Assembly (NCBI RefSeq): GCF_035984415.1
Contig: NZ_CP130720.1
Coordinates: 1 to 64,000, forward strand
DNA length: 64,000 nucleotides
Origin: Streptomyces sp. NBC_01296
GTDB lineage: Bacteria; Actinomycetota; Actinomycetes; Streptomycetales; Streptomycetaceae
Direction of reading: 5' to 3'
Position 1 is the first letter of the stretch. Each line of letters begins with the position of its first letter. Below the pieces are notes generated by a model, which was not told the DNA's origin, did no database searches, and saw only the letters and a program-made list of their open reading frames with translations. Positions 27,094 through 36,131 of the stretch are shown here, one piece after another. A program made the position numbers and the translations under genes.

Positions 27094-27930
27094 TCAAGCC
27101 GCCGCTGCTCTGATTGCTGCTGAGGCCTGTGGGAAGGCGGCTGCTTCGTCGTGGGTGTGGCCGTTCTGGAGGCAGTGGAACAGCATGCCCATGAAGCGGT
27201 TGAAGAGGTTCCGCTGTGCTGCGATGTGGCGGTCACCGGCAGCCCTTCGGCGATCGTAGTGGGCTCTGGCTCCTGGTGACCTGGTGAGAGAGTTGAAGGC
27301 CCAGACGTAGCCGACGGCGGCCAGTCTCTGGTTCTTGACCTTCCGGCTCATGACCTTGCAGCTCTTGCCGCTGGCCCTGGTGATCGGGGCGCTTCCCGCG
27401 TAGGCCTTGAGGGATCCGGCAGTGGCGAAGCGGGTCCGGTCGTCGCCGATCTCCGCCAGTACCCGGGCGCCGGTCAGTGCGGCGAGACCCGGAAAGCTGC
27501 GGATGACCGGCGCGTCCGGATGCTCTTCGAAGGTCTGCGTGACGGCCTCTTCGAGCTGGTCGGCGTTGTCGCGGGCGGGTGTTCAGCTCCCTGAGCAGAG
27601 CGGAAGTCTGATGTCCCAGAGCCGCTTCGACCGGCGGGAGCTGGTGGAGGTAGTCGCGTTTGAAGACCTCGTGGAGCCTTTCGGCTTCGGCCTGGATGCC
27701 GCGGACGCGGCCGGCCTGCTTGAGCAGCGACTGCAGGCGTTGCCGTGTGAGCTTCGCAGCCGATGTCGGGGTCGGCGCCGCGGCCAGGATGCTGCGGGCT
27801 TCCCTCGAGCACAGTCCTTGCTCGTGCTGGGCGAACGCGGCGAGGATCGCCGGATAGAACTCTCTGAGCTGGGAACGAACCTCGTGATCAGCGAACTGGC
27901 ATGGGAGTTCACCGCCGCACTGACGGCCGC
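27094..27930 (-). pseudogene. IS110-family transposase remnant
   Basis: From about 27930 the frame reads EVRSQLREFYPAILAAFAQH then LTRQRLQSLLKQAGRVRGIQ; after a shift near 27580 it continues VIRSFPGLAALTGARVLAEI, YAGSAPITRASGKS and NQRLAAVGYVWAFNSLTRSPGARAHYD. That is the transposase_20 end with its Ser-containing motif. The N-terminal RuvC-like DEDD half is absent, so it is inactive. Confidence 0.75.
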
Positions 27931-27965
27931 CTGCGGATGACCCCCGGCGCGCCGCCGGTCCGGGC

Positions 27966-29222
27966 TCATGGACTGGCGGTCGCCGTACGGGCCGAGGCGG
28001 ACGGGGTGGAACGGCGCAGGTCCGGCGTCGTGATGCCCACGAAAGCCACGGCACCGAGGCAGAGCAGGCCGCCGCTGACGAGGGCCACCGCTCCTGACGA
28101 GACATCCGCCACGAGGCCCCCTCGCATGTTGCCGATGTCGGGCCCTGCTTGCCCCACGATCTGTTCGGCCGCGCTGACGCGGCCGAGCAGATCGCTCGGC
28201 GTGTTCATCTGGACGACGGTGCTCCGCGAGACCACTGAGACGGTGTCCGCCGCGCCGGCCACGACGAGGAAGGCCAGTCCGACCCATCGGTTGGATGCCG
28301 TGCCGAACAACGTCAGCGCCGCGCCCCAGGTGGCGGAACCGCCGAGCATCACCAGGCCGGGGCGGGGGAACCGGGTGAAGGTTCCGGAGAACAGTGACGC
28401 CGCTACGCCCCCGACGGCGACCGCGGTGAGGAACAGCCCGAGGGTGCGCGGGTTGCCGCCGAACCGTTCGGCGTTGATCAGGGGAAACAGACTGATGGGC
28501 ATCGACAGCACGGTGGCGGCCAGGTCGGTGAGCAGGGCCCCGCGAATGACGGGGGTGCGTCCCAGGAAAACGAGGCCGTCCAGCACCCCCCGCAGGCCGG
28601 GGCGCGCCGGCTCGTCTCCGGGAGTCATCTTCGGCAGGCCGAAGGCACCGTAGAACGCGGCGGCGAACGTCACGGCGTCGATCAGGTAGCAGGCTCCGAC
28701 TCCCAGCTCGCCCACCATCAGCCCGCCGAGCACGGGACCGAGCAGCATGGCGCCCTGGAAGGCGATTCGGCTCAACGCCAGTCCCGCGGCCAGCTGTTCC
28801 TTGGCGAGAAGGTGCGGGATGAAGGTGCGCGAGGTCGGGCCGCTGCCCGCGACGAAGCACGACTGAAGCGCGACGAGCCCCAGGACGGCGGCGGCGGGAG
28901 CGTGCCCGAAGAAGGCCTGGAGCGCGAGGAGCAGCGAGCACGCGGCTTGTCCGCTGGTCATGAGCAGGTAGAACTTCCGCCGGTCCACCCTGTCGACGAG
29001 CGATCCGGCGAACAGGCCGAGCACGACGAGCGGAACCGCTTGGGCCAGTCCGACGGCGCCCGTCCAGGCGGGGCTCTTCGTCATCTGCCAGACCTGGAAC
29101 ATGACGGCGATGAGTGTCATCTGGCTGCCGAAACCCGACAGGGTCTGGCCGATCCACAGCCTCCGGAAGGGTGGCGACGACCGTAACGGAGCCACGTCGA
29201 TGAGTGCGCCCTTCAGCCCCAT
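27966..29222 (-). CDS. MFS transporter (EntS/MDR-like)
   Basis: A 418-aa protein from ATG 29222 with about 12 hydrophobic helices. The MFS motif A loop is SLVDRVDRRKFYLL. The layout (LRSSPPFRRLWIGQTLSGFGSQM at the N-terminus) is that of the MFS_3 group of drug or siderophore exporters. Its start overlaps the end of the MarR gene by 10 bp, so the two are translated together. Export of a toxic compound under MarR control is the likely job; the substrate is unknown. Confidence 0.88.
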   Translation of the reverse strand: MGLKGALIDVAPLRSSPPFRRLWIGQTLSGFGSQMTLIAVMFQVWQMTKSPAWTGAVGLAQAVPLVVLGLFAGSLVDRVDRRKFYLLMTSGQAACSLLLALQAFFGHAPAAAVLGLVALQSCFVAGSGPTSRTFIPHLLAKEQLAAGLALSRIAFQGAMLLGPVLGGLMVGELGVGACYLIDAVTFAAAFYGAFGLPKMTPGDEPARPGLRGVLDGLVFLGRTPVIRGALLTDLAATVLSMPISLFPLINAERFGGNPRTLGLFLTAVAVGGVAASLFSGTFTRFPRPGLVMLGGSATWGAALTLFGTASNRWVGLAFLVVAGAADTVSVVSRSTVVQMNTPSDLLGRVSAAEQIVGQAGPDIGNMRGGLVADVSSGAVALVSGGLLCLGAVAFVGITTPDLRRSTPSASARTATASP

Positions 29223-29722
29223 GCGGGATCCTCCGCCAGCTTCTCGGCGATCCGGTCGCGGAAGCTCTTCCGCTCCAGAGCGGCTTCGACATCGGTGACG
29301 ACCCGGGAGAGCGGGTAGGGAATGTCCCCTTCCAGCTCGGCGATGGCAGCCTCGGTGGCTCGCCATTCCGCCGCCAGGCGACCGACGATGCCGCGGGCTT
29401 TGCCGGTGAGCGTCACCTTCCTGGTGCGCGCGTCGTCGCCCACGACGGTCTGGACCCAGCCGGCCTTCCGCATCGCGGCGACCTTCTGGCTGAGTGCGGA
29501 ATGCGTGAGCTGAACGGACTCCGCCAGTTCCGCGATGGTCAGGGGTCCGCGGGCGTGAAGCCGGAGCAGCTCCATGACGAAGCTGGGCTTGAGCCCTTCG
29601 ATCTGCTGGCTGGAATAGACCTCTGCGATGTCGGCGTCCATGGACGCCTGCAGCAGACGCAGGGGCCGCCAGAGGCTCTGCTGCGTCGGGTCGAGCGCGT
29701 GGGTGTCGGCCATGCCGTCCAT
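29213..29722 (-). CDS. MarR-family regulator
   Basis: It starts at ATG 29722 or 29713 (MADTHALDPTQQSLW). Winged-helix core: FVMELLRLHARGPLTIAELA, VQLTHSALSQKVAAMRKAG and the wing TVVGDDARTRKVTLTGKAR. About 165-169 aa, usual for MarR. It is the first gene of the MarR-MFS operon. It probably represses the operon by binding the AT-rich palindrome just upstream. Confidence 0.88.
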   Translation of the reverse strand: MDGMADTHALDPTQQSLWRPLRLLQASMDADIAEVYSSQQIEGLKPSFVMELLRLHARGPLTIAELAESVQLTHSALSQKVAAMRKAGWVQTVVGDDARTRKVTLTGKARGIVGRLAAEWRATEAAIAELEGDIPYPLSRVVTDVEAALERKSFRDRIAEKLAEDPAWG

Positions 29723-29724
29723 CG

Positions 29725-29748
29725 TAACAGCATTTATATAAGCACTGT
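29725..29748 (-). promoter_or_regulatory. AT-rich operator/promoter of the MarR-MFS operon
   Basis: An AT-rich island in GC-rich DNA with core TTATATAA flanked by AG...CT (29729-29746), immediately before the start codon. Read on the minus strand it contains a -10-like TATAAAT. It is a probable MarR operator overlapping the promoter. Confidence 0.55.
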
Positions 29749-30517
29749 CACTCCCTACGGCCGCCGACCGCCGGCGGGATGTCGACAATCTTTCGCACCA
29801 CATACGGAATCGAACCTTCAGCGGGATCGCAGCAACGGTCCACGGTCGCATTCCGTTCCCTCCGGCCACCCTCCTGCACAAAACCTTTTCATCATCACCA
29901 TTCACCAGAACAGCAATCCCCACACGGCTGGCCGCCACTTTCCGCCACAGGCCCGGCTCTCTCCTGGGCTGCCACCTCTCACCGGAGGACAGCCCTCACC
30001 GCGAACGGCCTGCCGACGGGGGCGCACCCCGCTCCCACGACACACATTACGAAGGCCGGCCTGGCGCCGCTGCGGGCGAGCCGCGCAGGTGAGCACAATG
30101 CCAGTCTGTAAACCCGGCCCGCACCTCTCCATGCGCACAGGTGGTTTCGCACTTGACCCACGTGCACCGAGGGCATGTACAAGGCGCCCGGCCACAGCGG
30201 TGATTCCTCTCCCCCACGGCACCGCTGTGGCCGCCACCCCCCATGCGGGCCCCAGGCGCCGTCCTGTCGGGGCGGCGCCCCGGCCCTGCACCCGCCAGGG
30301 TGTCAGGGCCGGGGACCGCAGCATTCCGGTGGGCGCGTTGTCTGCGATCTCTCGCTTTCACGTCAGTACGCGACCTGGGCGTCTCTCACTCAACGACAGT
30401 GGATAGACCCCGATCTCTCACATCCATGACAGCGACCACACACCCCGAAACAGCCCCCGACCGGCATCAACACACCGGAGCCCACCGTCTCTCACACCGC
30501 TGTCACCAAACCGAGAG
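29749..30517. other. Long intergenic stretch, no gene recognised
   Basis: No frame has family motifs, good codon use and a ribosome site together. It holds the outer promoter region of the MarR operon and then featureless GC-rich DNA up to a membrane-protein fragment at 30518. Confidence 0.4.
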
Positions 30518-30637
30518 ACCGCAGCCGGGGCCGTGCTGGGTGGACTGCTCCTCGGCGTGTTCCCGGACGTGGTGCTCATCCCCGCGCTGGCCGTGATCCT
30601 GCTCGTCTCCGCGTTCAAGCTCGCCCGCCACGACTGA
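30518..30637 (+). pseudogene. C-terminal fragment of a TSUP-like permease
   Basis: A 39-residue frame reads AGAVLGGLLLGVFPDVVLIP then ALAVILLVSAFKLARHD and stops. It resembles the last helices of a TauE/SafE-type transporter. No upstream coding sequence in frame is convincing, so this is a leftover 3' end. Confidence 0.35.
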
Positions 30638-30745
30638 GCAGCCAGAACGGAGCCGCCGAGGGTACCACTTGAGTAGCGGCCCCACCGCGTCGGCCGTACT
30701 TCTCACCCGGCCGCCGAGGGCTCAGAACTGTTCATTCGAGAGTGG

Positions 30746-32704
30746 TCAAGATCCGGCCGACGTCTCCCACCACCGCCTTTTGCGTTCAGTTCGCAACTCG
30801 TTCAGGCGGAGCGCCGTTGCCATTGAATCGGGATGGTGGATGCCCAATTCCTCGTTCTGGTGCTTGAGGACTAGCTTGAGCATGCTGATGGCCTGTGGCT
30901 GTTTGTCTGCATTCCAGTAGGCGAAGCTGAGCTGTACTCGGCATGACAGAGTCTCGGGGGCTGTGGGGCCGAGGAGGCGTTCCCGGACTGCGAGCGTGTC
31001 TTCCAACAGGCGGAGGAGGTCTGCAGAGTCCCCCGCCTGGTCCTTCTTCAGGCCGGTGTCAGCCAGTGCCTCGGCATCGTATGCGTAGTCCTCCTGGAAC
31101 ACGGCGAAGGCATCCTTGGTGCGGCCCGCGCTCAGGTAGGCCATAGCCAGCTCACGTCGAGCCAGAAGGGTCTTGCGGTCCGTCCGCCCGAGCAGGCGCT
31201 CACTCGTGTCTGCTACCCGCTGCCAGTACGGAACCGCGGCGCTGGCCAGGCCCCGAGCCCTCAAGCTGTGGCCTACCCAGCGGAGCAGGTGGTGGCCTTC
31301 AACCTCCCACAGCATGTCCCCTGCGAAGTCGTTCAGGCTGTCGACGTTCGTATGCAGCACAGCCCTCTCCACACCTTTGTTCCATAGCTCTGTGAGTGCT
31401 TCGGCTGCAGTCCTTACGATCTCTCGCTGTTCGCCACTCGGCGTGTGTTCACGAACGGCTCGTGCAGTCAGAGCGTGCAGCTTCACAGCGCGGAATCCGG
31501 CCTGAGCATCGTCGGTGAGGAGGCTGTACCTGTGCAGGAGCCTCAGCGTCGCCTTGGCTTGGGTGGCGTCGACAGGAATGAGGGCGTCTGACCCCGGTAT
31601 GGGTGTTCGGTGGGCAGTGAGGTAGTTGATGACCGCCTGTCCTCCCCAGAGGTCGCGTGGATGCCCGGCCGGGTCGAGGACGGCGGCGAGGCGCAGCGCT
31701 GGGATGGCGAGGCCCACGGGTTCGCAGGCTTGGGCAACGTTCAGGGAGAGGAGGAGGGCGGCGGCTACGTGGCGTCCGTAGCCTTCGGTGTCCGCGTGGC
31801 GCGGAAGCAGATCGTCCAGTTTCGCGGCACTGCTGTTGAAGCGAAGGAGGTAGTCCGCGCAGGGCACGTCCTCATTGATCATGTAAGCGGCGGCGTGAGA
31901 CAGCGCCAGGGGCAGATTGCCCAGTGCCTCGGCCAGCGCTTGTGTCTGCGCGTCCAGCAGATGCTCCGCACGGGCGGCTCGGAGCCGGGCGCGTAGGTAG
32001 GTGTGAGCTTCTTGTGGGCTGTAGGTGTCGACGTCTACAACCGCCCGGCCACCGCCGGACAAGGCGGCATCCTGGCGGCGGGTGGTTGCCACCACCCGGC
32101 CACAGCCCCACGCCGATGATGGCGGCCACCACGGCTGCATCGCATCCGGGTCGGTGATGTCGTCGAGGATGACGAGCCACGATCGTTTGGTGGTTGCCAG
32201 CCACTGGAGAAATGCCCTGGCGTGCTGCTCGCCGGTCCGACCCGCCAGAGCGTTGGGGACATCAACGATGTGAGCGGCTACCGCGTAGCGGGCGATCACC
32301 TGGTCCGTTTCGCTGGCGTCGACCCAGACCACCAGGTCGACGCCTTCGACCAGCGCCTGGTGGGCGTACGCGGAGGCGAGTTGGGTTTTGCCGACACCGC
32401 CGCCGCCGGACAGAACTTGGGTCAGCACCACCGCGGTGTGCCCGGTGACAGCTTGGTCGATCGCGTTGCGAACTTCAGGCCGCTGCTGGAAGGCAGATGC
32501 CAGTGCGGGCACCGATCCCAGGCGCAGCGGCCACTGGACTGGCCCTTGTGGACCGGCGTGGGTGATCGTCAGGTGATCCACATGGCCGCTGACGGCCACT
32601 GCGCCCACTGCCGACGCGATGGCGTCACCACTGTCGCTGACCGAGGAGGCCGCGAGATCGTCCCGCGAAGAGGATGAACGCTGCTTGCTTCGACGCCACC
32701 TCAT
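30746..32704 (-). CDS. NB-ARC STAND NTPase with TPR-like C-terminus
   Basis: A 652-aa protein from ATG 32704. The Walker A is GGGGVGKTQLA near residues 98-108 and the Walker B region WLVILDDITD near 172-181. LGNLPLALSHAAAYM is the GxPLAL motif of NB-ARC proteins. From about residue 480 helical repeats follow (RELAMAYLSAGRTKDAFAVF, LSFAYWNADKQPQAISMLK), typical TPR units for sensing. The N-terminal 50 residues are Ser/Asp-rich, with no obvious effector. It lies 36 bp after a small membrane protein on the same strand, a likely two-gene unit. Actinobacterial NB-ARC/TPR proteins serve in regulation or defence. Confidence 0.88.
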   Translation of the reverse strand: MRWRRSKQRSSSSRDDLAASSVSDSGDAIASAVGAVAVSGHVDHLTITHAGPQGPVQWPLRLGSVPALASAFQQRPEVRNAIDQAVTGHTAVVLTQVLSGGGGVGKTQLASAYAHQALVEGVDLVVWVDASETDQVIARYAVAAHIVDVPNALAGRTGEQHARAFLQWLATTKRSWLVILDDITDPDAMQPWWPPSSAWGCGRVVATTRRQDAALSGGGRAVVDVDTYSPQEAHTYLRARLRAARAEHLLDAQTQALAEALGNLPLALSHAAAYMINEDVPCADYLLRFNSSAAKLDDLLPRHADTEGYGRHVAAALLLSLNVAQACEPVGLAIPALRLAAVLDPAGHPRDLWGGQAVINYLTAHRTPIPGSDALIPVDATQAKATLRLLHRYSLLTDDAQAGFRAVKLHALTARAVREHTPSGEQREIVRTAAEALTELWNKGVERAVLHTNVDSLNDFAGDMLWEVEGHHLLRWVGHSLRARGLASAAVPYWQRVADTSERLLGRTDRKTLLARRELAMAYLSAGRTKDAFAVFQEDYAYDAEALADTGLKKDQAGDSADLLRLLEDTLAVRERLLGPTAPETLSCRVQLSFAYWNADKQPQAISMLKLVLKHQNEELGIHHPDSMATALRLNELRTERKRRWWETSAGS

Positions 32705-32740
32705 GTCGCGTCCGGCCTTGGCGCTACCTGCATGACCACG

Positions 32741-33106
32741 CTAATCGGTGTAGTCGATGCCGGTGCCGGCGTTGCTACCCGTGCCACGCGAGATGGCGTC
32801 ACCGGTGTCCTGAACCCGAGCGGTGCCAGGGCTGCCGGCACCACGGCGTCGTACGCCCGTATGGGCTTGCCCGCCGCCGCTCGCTTCCGCTCGGCCGGTC
32901 TGCGTCGCGGTGTCTCCTGCTTCGCCTGCCATGTCGGCCCGAGGCTGAGCCCACGCCCACACCAGCGCCGCGACTCCGGTGGCGGCCTGAATCGACGCGC
33001 CCACGACTCCTGCGGTGTCGGGTCCGTCAAGCAACCAGATGACAGGAGTCGAGACGATTCCCACCATCGCGGCGCCCATCACCGCGATCCGCTGCTTCCT
33101 CGACAC
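32741..33106 (-). CDS. Small membrane protein upstream of the STAND gene
   Basis: 121 aa from GTG 33106 (VSRKQRIAVMGAAMVGIVST). There are two hydrophobic segments, about residues 8-22 and 30-50 (AGVVGASIQAATGVAALVWAWA). A long Gly/Ala/Thr-rich tail (about 60 residues, low complexity) follows. Linked by strand and spacing to the NB-ARC gene, it might be the membrane effector or anchor of that system. This is inference. Confidence 0.6.
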   Translation of the reverse strand: MSRKQRIAVMGAAMVGIVSTPVIWLLDGPDTAGVVGASIQAATGVAALVWAWAQPRADMAGEAGDTATQTGRAEASGGGQAHTGVRRRGAGSPGTARVQDTGDAISRGTGSNAGTGIDYTD

Positions 33107-33338
33107 AGACGTCCCCCTCTCTCGTCCGAACCCCCTCGTCGCAGCCACGAGCGCCGAGAGCCGCCTTCCTGCAACGCGGTTCCATACTCCGGGAAGACTC
33201 CCCGCCTGTCGGGTGAACCCCACAAATTGTCCGGGGCTGGTGCGCTGCCTCGACCACGCCGCAGACGCAATCGGCACCAGAGATCCGCTCCATAGGACGG
33301 AAGCGGCCACGCCCAGGAGGAGCGGGCGCGGCCATGAT

Positions 33339-33599
33339 CTACCCGAGCCAGACGATGTCCAGGACGGACAGGTGTCGCAGCGCACGGTTGGCGAAGTAGA
33401 TGACGGACGGGCGGCCGGCGGACGCGATCCGGACGTCTTCGCCTTCGGGGTCGTCGGGGTCCCACTGGCGGAAGCCCCACGGGTCGGCCGCGGCGGCGTC
33501 GAGCAGGTCCCAGACCGTCTCTTCGGCGTGCTCGGGGAGTTCGGCGAGGACCTTCGCGGCCGGGGTCGAGAGGCGGACCGCGTACGGGGGCAGGCTCAC
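33339..33599 (-). CDS. RelE/ParE-type toxin
   Basis: An 86-aa protein from GTG 33599 (VSLPPYAVRLSTPAAKVLAELP). It has the RelE/ParE fold pattern: an N-terminal strand, a helix pair (LPEHAEETVWDLLDAAAADPWG), then VRIASAGRPSVIYFANRALRHLSVLDIVWLG. Family members cleave ribosome-bound mRNA or poison gyrase; which applies is unclear. It overlaps the upstream DUF6247 gene stop, the typical coupled toxin-antitoxin layout. Confidence 0.75.
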   Translation of the reverse strand: MSLPPYAVRLSTPAAKVLAELPEHAEETVWDLLDAAAADPWGFRQWDPDDPEGEDVRIASAGRPSVIYFANRALRHLSVLDIVWLG

Positions 33600-33907
33600 C
33601 GGCGCCGCCGGCCACGGAGCTCGGCCATGTCCATGAACCCGGTCTCGTCGTGGCCGGAAGCTGTGAACGCGTCGACCGCGGGGGCGGAGACGAGACGGGC
33701 CTGCCAGACGTGGACGACCTCGTAGAGGGTGTTCAAGGAAAACGTCCGGCGCGACTCCTCCAACGCGGCCGCCCACTCGCGCTCGAAGGCCGGCACCCAC
33801 CGCTCGGCGCGACGGTCGGCCCGGAGCTGGGCGAGGAGTTCGGCCGGCGCCCCGGGTGCGGGCGCGTACGGGGCGGCGGGTGTCTGGTGGTCGGGCTGGG
33901 CGCTCAT
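33596..33907 (-). CDS. DUF6247-family protein, probable antitoxin
   Basis: 103 aa from ATG 33907 with a strong AGGAGGAG site. Core: ELLAQLRADRRAERWVPAFEREWAAALEESR then FSLNTLYEVVHVWQARLVS, the DUF6247 pattern often found beside a RelE-type gene in Streptomyces. It is the first gene of the pair; the stop overlaps the toxin start by 4 bp. Presumed to bind and neutralise the toxin. Confidence 0.72.
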   Translation of the reverse strand: MSAQPDHQTPAAPYAPAPGAPAELLAQLRADRRAERWVPAFEREWAAALEESRRTFSLNTLYEVVHVWQARLVSAPAVDAFTASGHDETGFMDMAELRGRRRR

Positions 33908-34077
33908 CGGCTCCTCCTGGCGGTGGGTGCTACCGGCCACGGTAGAACGCCGTGGCCTAAGCCGTGGCGGTTCGGACGGATGCCGCAGCCCGCACCCGGC
34001 TGCTGCCGCACCGCGGGCGCGACACAGCAAGGGTCCCTTGCCGTACAGCGCGCCCCTTGGGGGATGGGCTCCAGCCG

Positions 34078-34106
34078 CAGGGCTCGCGCGACTTGCGCGA
34101 GCCCTG
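34078..34106. terminator. 12-bp perfect hairpin between operons
   Basis: Arms CAGGGCTCGCGC and GCGCGAGCCCTG with loop GACTT, 40 bp beyond the stop of the Abi_C gene (34146), which reads toward it. Probably the terminator of the Abi operon. Confidence 0.7.
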
Positions 34107-34145
34107 GGCGGCGCTCTCGCCTCAGCCTGCCCGTCTGCACCCGGC

Positions 34146-34871
34146 TTACGGGGCCGGGGTTCGGGTACCCGACAGGGCCGGACCAGCCACTGGCCCAGTA
34201 TTGCGCCAGGGCGCGCTCGGGTCGGCCATGGTGTCGAGGATCAGTTCGCACCACGTTACGGCCGCGTTGACCGTCAGGCGGGCATGGCGGACGCCGAGGC
34301 CGGAGGGCGCGCTCGCCTGTCCGTGCCCACTGCCGAAGCCCTGGTTCCGCAGCTCGGCCACGCCGACCGCGATGTTGACCGCCCCTGAGAGGATCTTCTT
34401 GATGGCCTTGCTGCCGTCCGGACCGTCCGGAGCTGAGGCTGCATCCAGCCTCAGCTCCTTGTGCACCATGGCGACCAGAATGGGCACGTCCCGGTTCTTC
34501 TCCACCACAACCCCCAGCTCCCGAAGCGCCGTCTTGGCGGTCGCCTCGATGAGCTGCTTGGCCGCCCCGATGGCCCCCTGCGGATCCGTCGTGAGGTCAC
34601 GCCTGATGCGCTCCAGTTCAACGACGATGCCGGACGGGTCGCTGAGACCACTCAGATCCCGGACCAGCACGGGAGGGTTGACCCAGGAGATCTGTCCCTC
34701 GTCGCTGAGGTGGTACCCGTCCCGGTCAAGGCGGACCTTGATGTCCTCCAGCCACCTCGGGGTTCCCTCTTCACCCGGATCCCGGTACGTACGGATGTAG
34801 TCCTCGAAAACCAGGAGGGCACGCCGGACGTGGCCCTCGTCCGCCCAGTCCACGCCTTCCGCGTAGCGCAT
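34146..34871 (-). CDS. Abortive-infection C-terminal (Abi_C) protein, main part
   Basis: The frame reads MRYAEGVDWADEGHVRRALL, FEDYIRTYRDPGEEGTPRWL, then the Abi_C signature: GAAKQLIEATAKTALRELG, DVPILVAMVHKELRL, AIKKILSGAVNIAVGVAELRN, GHGQAS and LGVRHARLTVNAAVTWCELI. About 240 aa. The true N-terminus is in the adjacent frame (34876-35049). A single extra G at about 34880 would explain the split. Abi_C proteins act in phage-abortive responses in known cases; mechanism unknown here. Confidence 0.75.
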   Translation of the reverse strand: MRYAEGVDWADEGHVRRALLVFEDYIRTYRDPGEEGTPRWLEDIKVRLDRDGYHLSDEGQISWVNPPVLVRDLSGLSDPSGIVVELERIRRDLTTDPQGAIGAAKQLIEATAKTALRELGVVVEKNRDVPILVAMVHKELRLDAASAPDGPDGSKAIKKILSGAVNIAVGVAELRNQGFGSGHGQASAPSGLGVRHARLTVNAAVTWCELILDTMADPSAPWRNTGPVAGPALSGTRTPAP

Positions 34872-34875
34872 GAAC

Positions 34876-35049
34876 TCAGTCCGCCCGCTGCCCCGGGTCG
34901 CTGTACTTCAGGTCTTCCGGTGCCACGGGCGCGAAGCCGTGGTCCTCCCACAGCTCGGCCACGATCCGGACAGTCAGATCTGTAGCGAGGGAGCGGAAGG
35001 CGTTACGGGTTCCTGGACTCACGAGTTCCCGGCGGGCAGTGACGGTCAT
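34876..35049 (-). CDS. N-terminal piece of the Abi_C protein
   Basis: 57 aa from ATG 35049 (MTVTARRELVSPGTRNAFRS to APEDLKYSDPGQRAD, stop). Read one base shifted, DPGQR continues RTEFMRYAEGVDW into the main part. So this is either the broken 5' end of one about 300-aa gene or a coupled small ORF. The operator-like palindrome at 35077 lies just upstream. Confidence 0.6.
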   Translation of the reverse strand: MTVTARRELVSPGTRNAFRSLATDLTVRIVAELWEDHGFAPVAPEDLKYSDPGQRAD

Positions 35050-35076
35050 GCTCTGAAGATACGAGCAGGCCATGAC

Positions 35077-35090
35077 AAGGTCATGACCTT
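35077..35090. promoter_or_regulatory. AAGGTCATGACCTT palindrome
   Basis: A 14-bp perfect palindrome 28 bp before the ATG at 35049, with a half-site CATGAC repeated at 35071. It is placed as an operator for the Abi gene; the binding protein is unknown. Confidence 0.5.
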
Positions 35091-35155
35091 TTCCGACAAA
35101 GGGTCCGTACACCGGTTCGTCCCGGCGCACGTCCCGGCTCTGCCTCACCGCTCCT

Positions 35156-35275
35156 GGGCGGTCAGGAGGAGGACCAGGGCCGTGGAGCGGGTGGTACCGA
35201 GCCCGGTGGCGACCGTCTCGGCGGAGGCGCCCCCCGGCACCGAGCAACGGCCTCTTCGCGCGGAGTGATCAGCCG
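35156..35275 (-). pseudogene. Fragment of a helix-turn-helix regulator end
   Basis: Frames read LITPREEAVARCR and, after a one-base shift, ASAETVATGLGTTRSTALVL ending LLTAQER and stop at 35156. This looks like the last 40 residues of an HTH regulator. No upstream part is preserved. Low confidence. Confidence 0.3.
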
Positions 35276-35450
35276 TGAAGCCTTCCTCGCGGCCTCTGGC
35301 CCGGCGTCGGCTACAGGCACCTCGAGGGGCTGACGCAGGAAGGCACGGTCATGTCCGGAGCCAGATCACGAGGGCTGATGGCAGCCGTCCGGTAGGTGCC
35401 GTCGGCGTCGCGGATCACTGCGGTGTATGAGGGGGCGAGGCGGGCTCGAC

Positions 35451-36131
35451 TCACCTACCGGCGGGCCCAGATTGTTGGTGCCGTAGCCAGGCTGTCAGTG
35501 CTGCCTGAAGCTCGGCGACTTCCCGAGGATCGAGCGTTTGACTCGTGGTGCCGGCGTGCAGGCGCACCCCGGCAGCGGTGACAGTCCAGCCGGGGCCGCG
35601 CCGCGGGCCGGAGGTCAGAGCTTGCCCGCCTGTCAGGGTGCGCAGTGCTTCCCGGACGTGTGGGGGGACCGTGGCGGTGCCAGGCGGGAAGGGGGTGCGG
35701 GGCCGGGGTGTGATCCCGATCGCCGTGTAGAACGCGGCCAGCGCGTCCTCGAGGGAGCCGGACCCGGCGGGGGCGGCACCCGTGAACTCAGCGATGAGTT
35801 CCGGATGCGGGTGCGGGGCGTGGGGGCCGTACGGCTGTGCGTGCAGGGGGTGTTCGTCGGTCTCGAGGCGCACGCATGCGGGTGGGATGAGTTCGCGGGT
35901 GTAGCCGCGGCCGATCAGAGCTCGGTAGACCTTGCGCAGCGCGGCGGCCTGACGCGGAACTGGATGGGGGTCGGGGGCGATCGGGGCGTGGGGTTTCGCG
36001 GGCCGGGGGGCTATCCCGAGCAGGCCGGTGCTCTGGTGCAGCACGCCGGCCTCGGTCAGTACCAGCGTCGCCTGCCGGCCCTTCGCGTCCGAGCCGAGCC
36101 TGAAACCCACCACCATGGTGCCCATCGACAC
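35451..36131 (-). CDS. Hypothetical protein
   Basis: A 226-aa protein from ATG 36131 (MSMGTMVVGFRLGSDAKGRQ). It has a Pro/His-rich middle (PAKPHAPIAPDPHPVPRQ, AQPYGPHAPHPHPELIAEF) and a C-terminal part with WTVTAAGVRLHAGTTSQTLD and EVAELQAALTAWLRHQ. No membrane segment, signal peptide or known motif. Codon use is normal for the genus. Confidence 0.65.
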   Translation of the reverse strand: MSMGTMVVGFRLGSDAKGRQATLVLTEAGVLHQSTGLLGIAPRPAKPHAPIAPDPHPVPRQAAALRKVYRALIGRGYTRELIPPACVRLETDEHPLHAQPYGPHAPHPHPELIAEFTGAAPAGSGSLEDALAAFYTAIGITPRPRTPFPPGTATVPPHVREALRTLTGGQALTSGPRRGPGWTVTAAGVRLHAGTTSQTLDPREVAELQAALTAWLRHQQSGPAGR

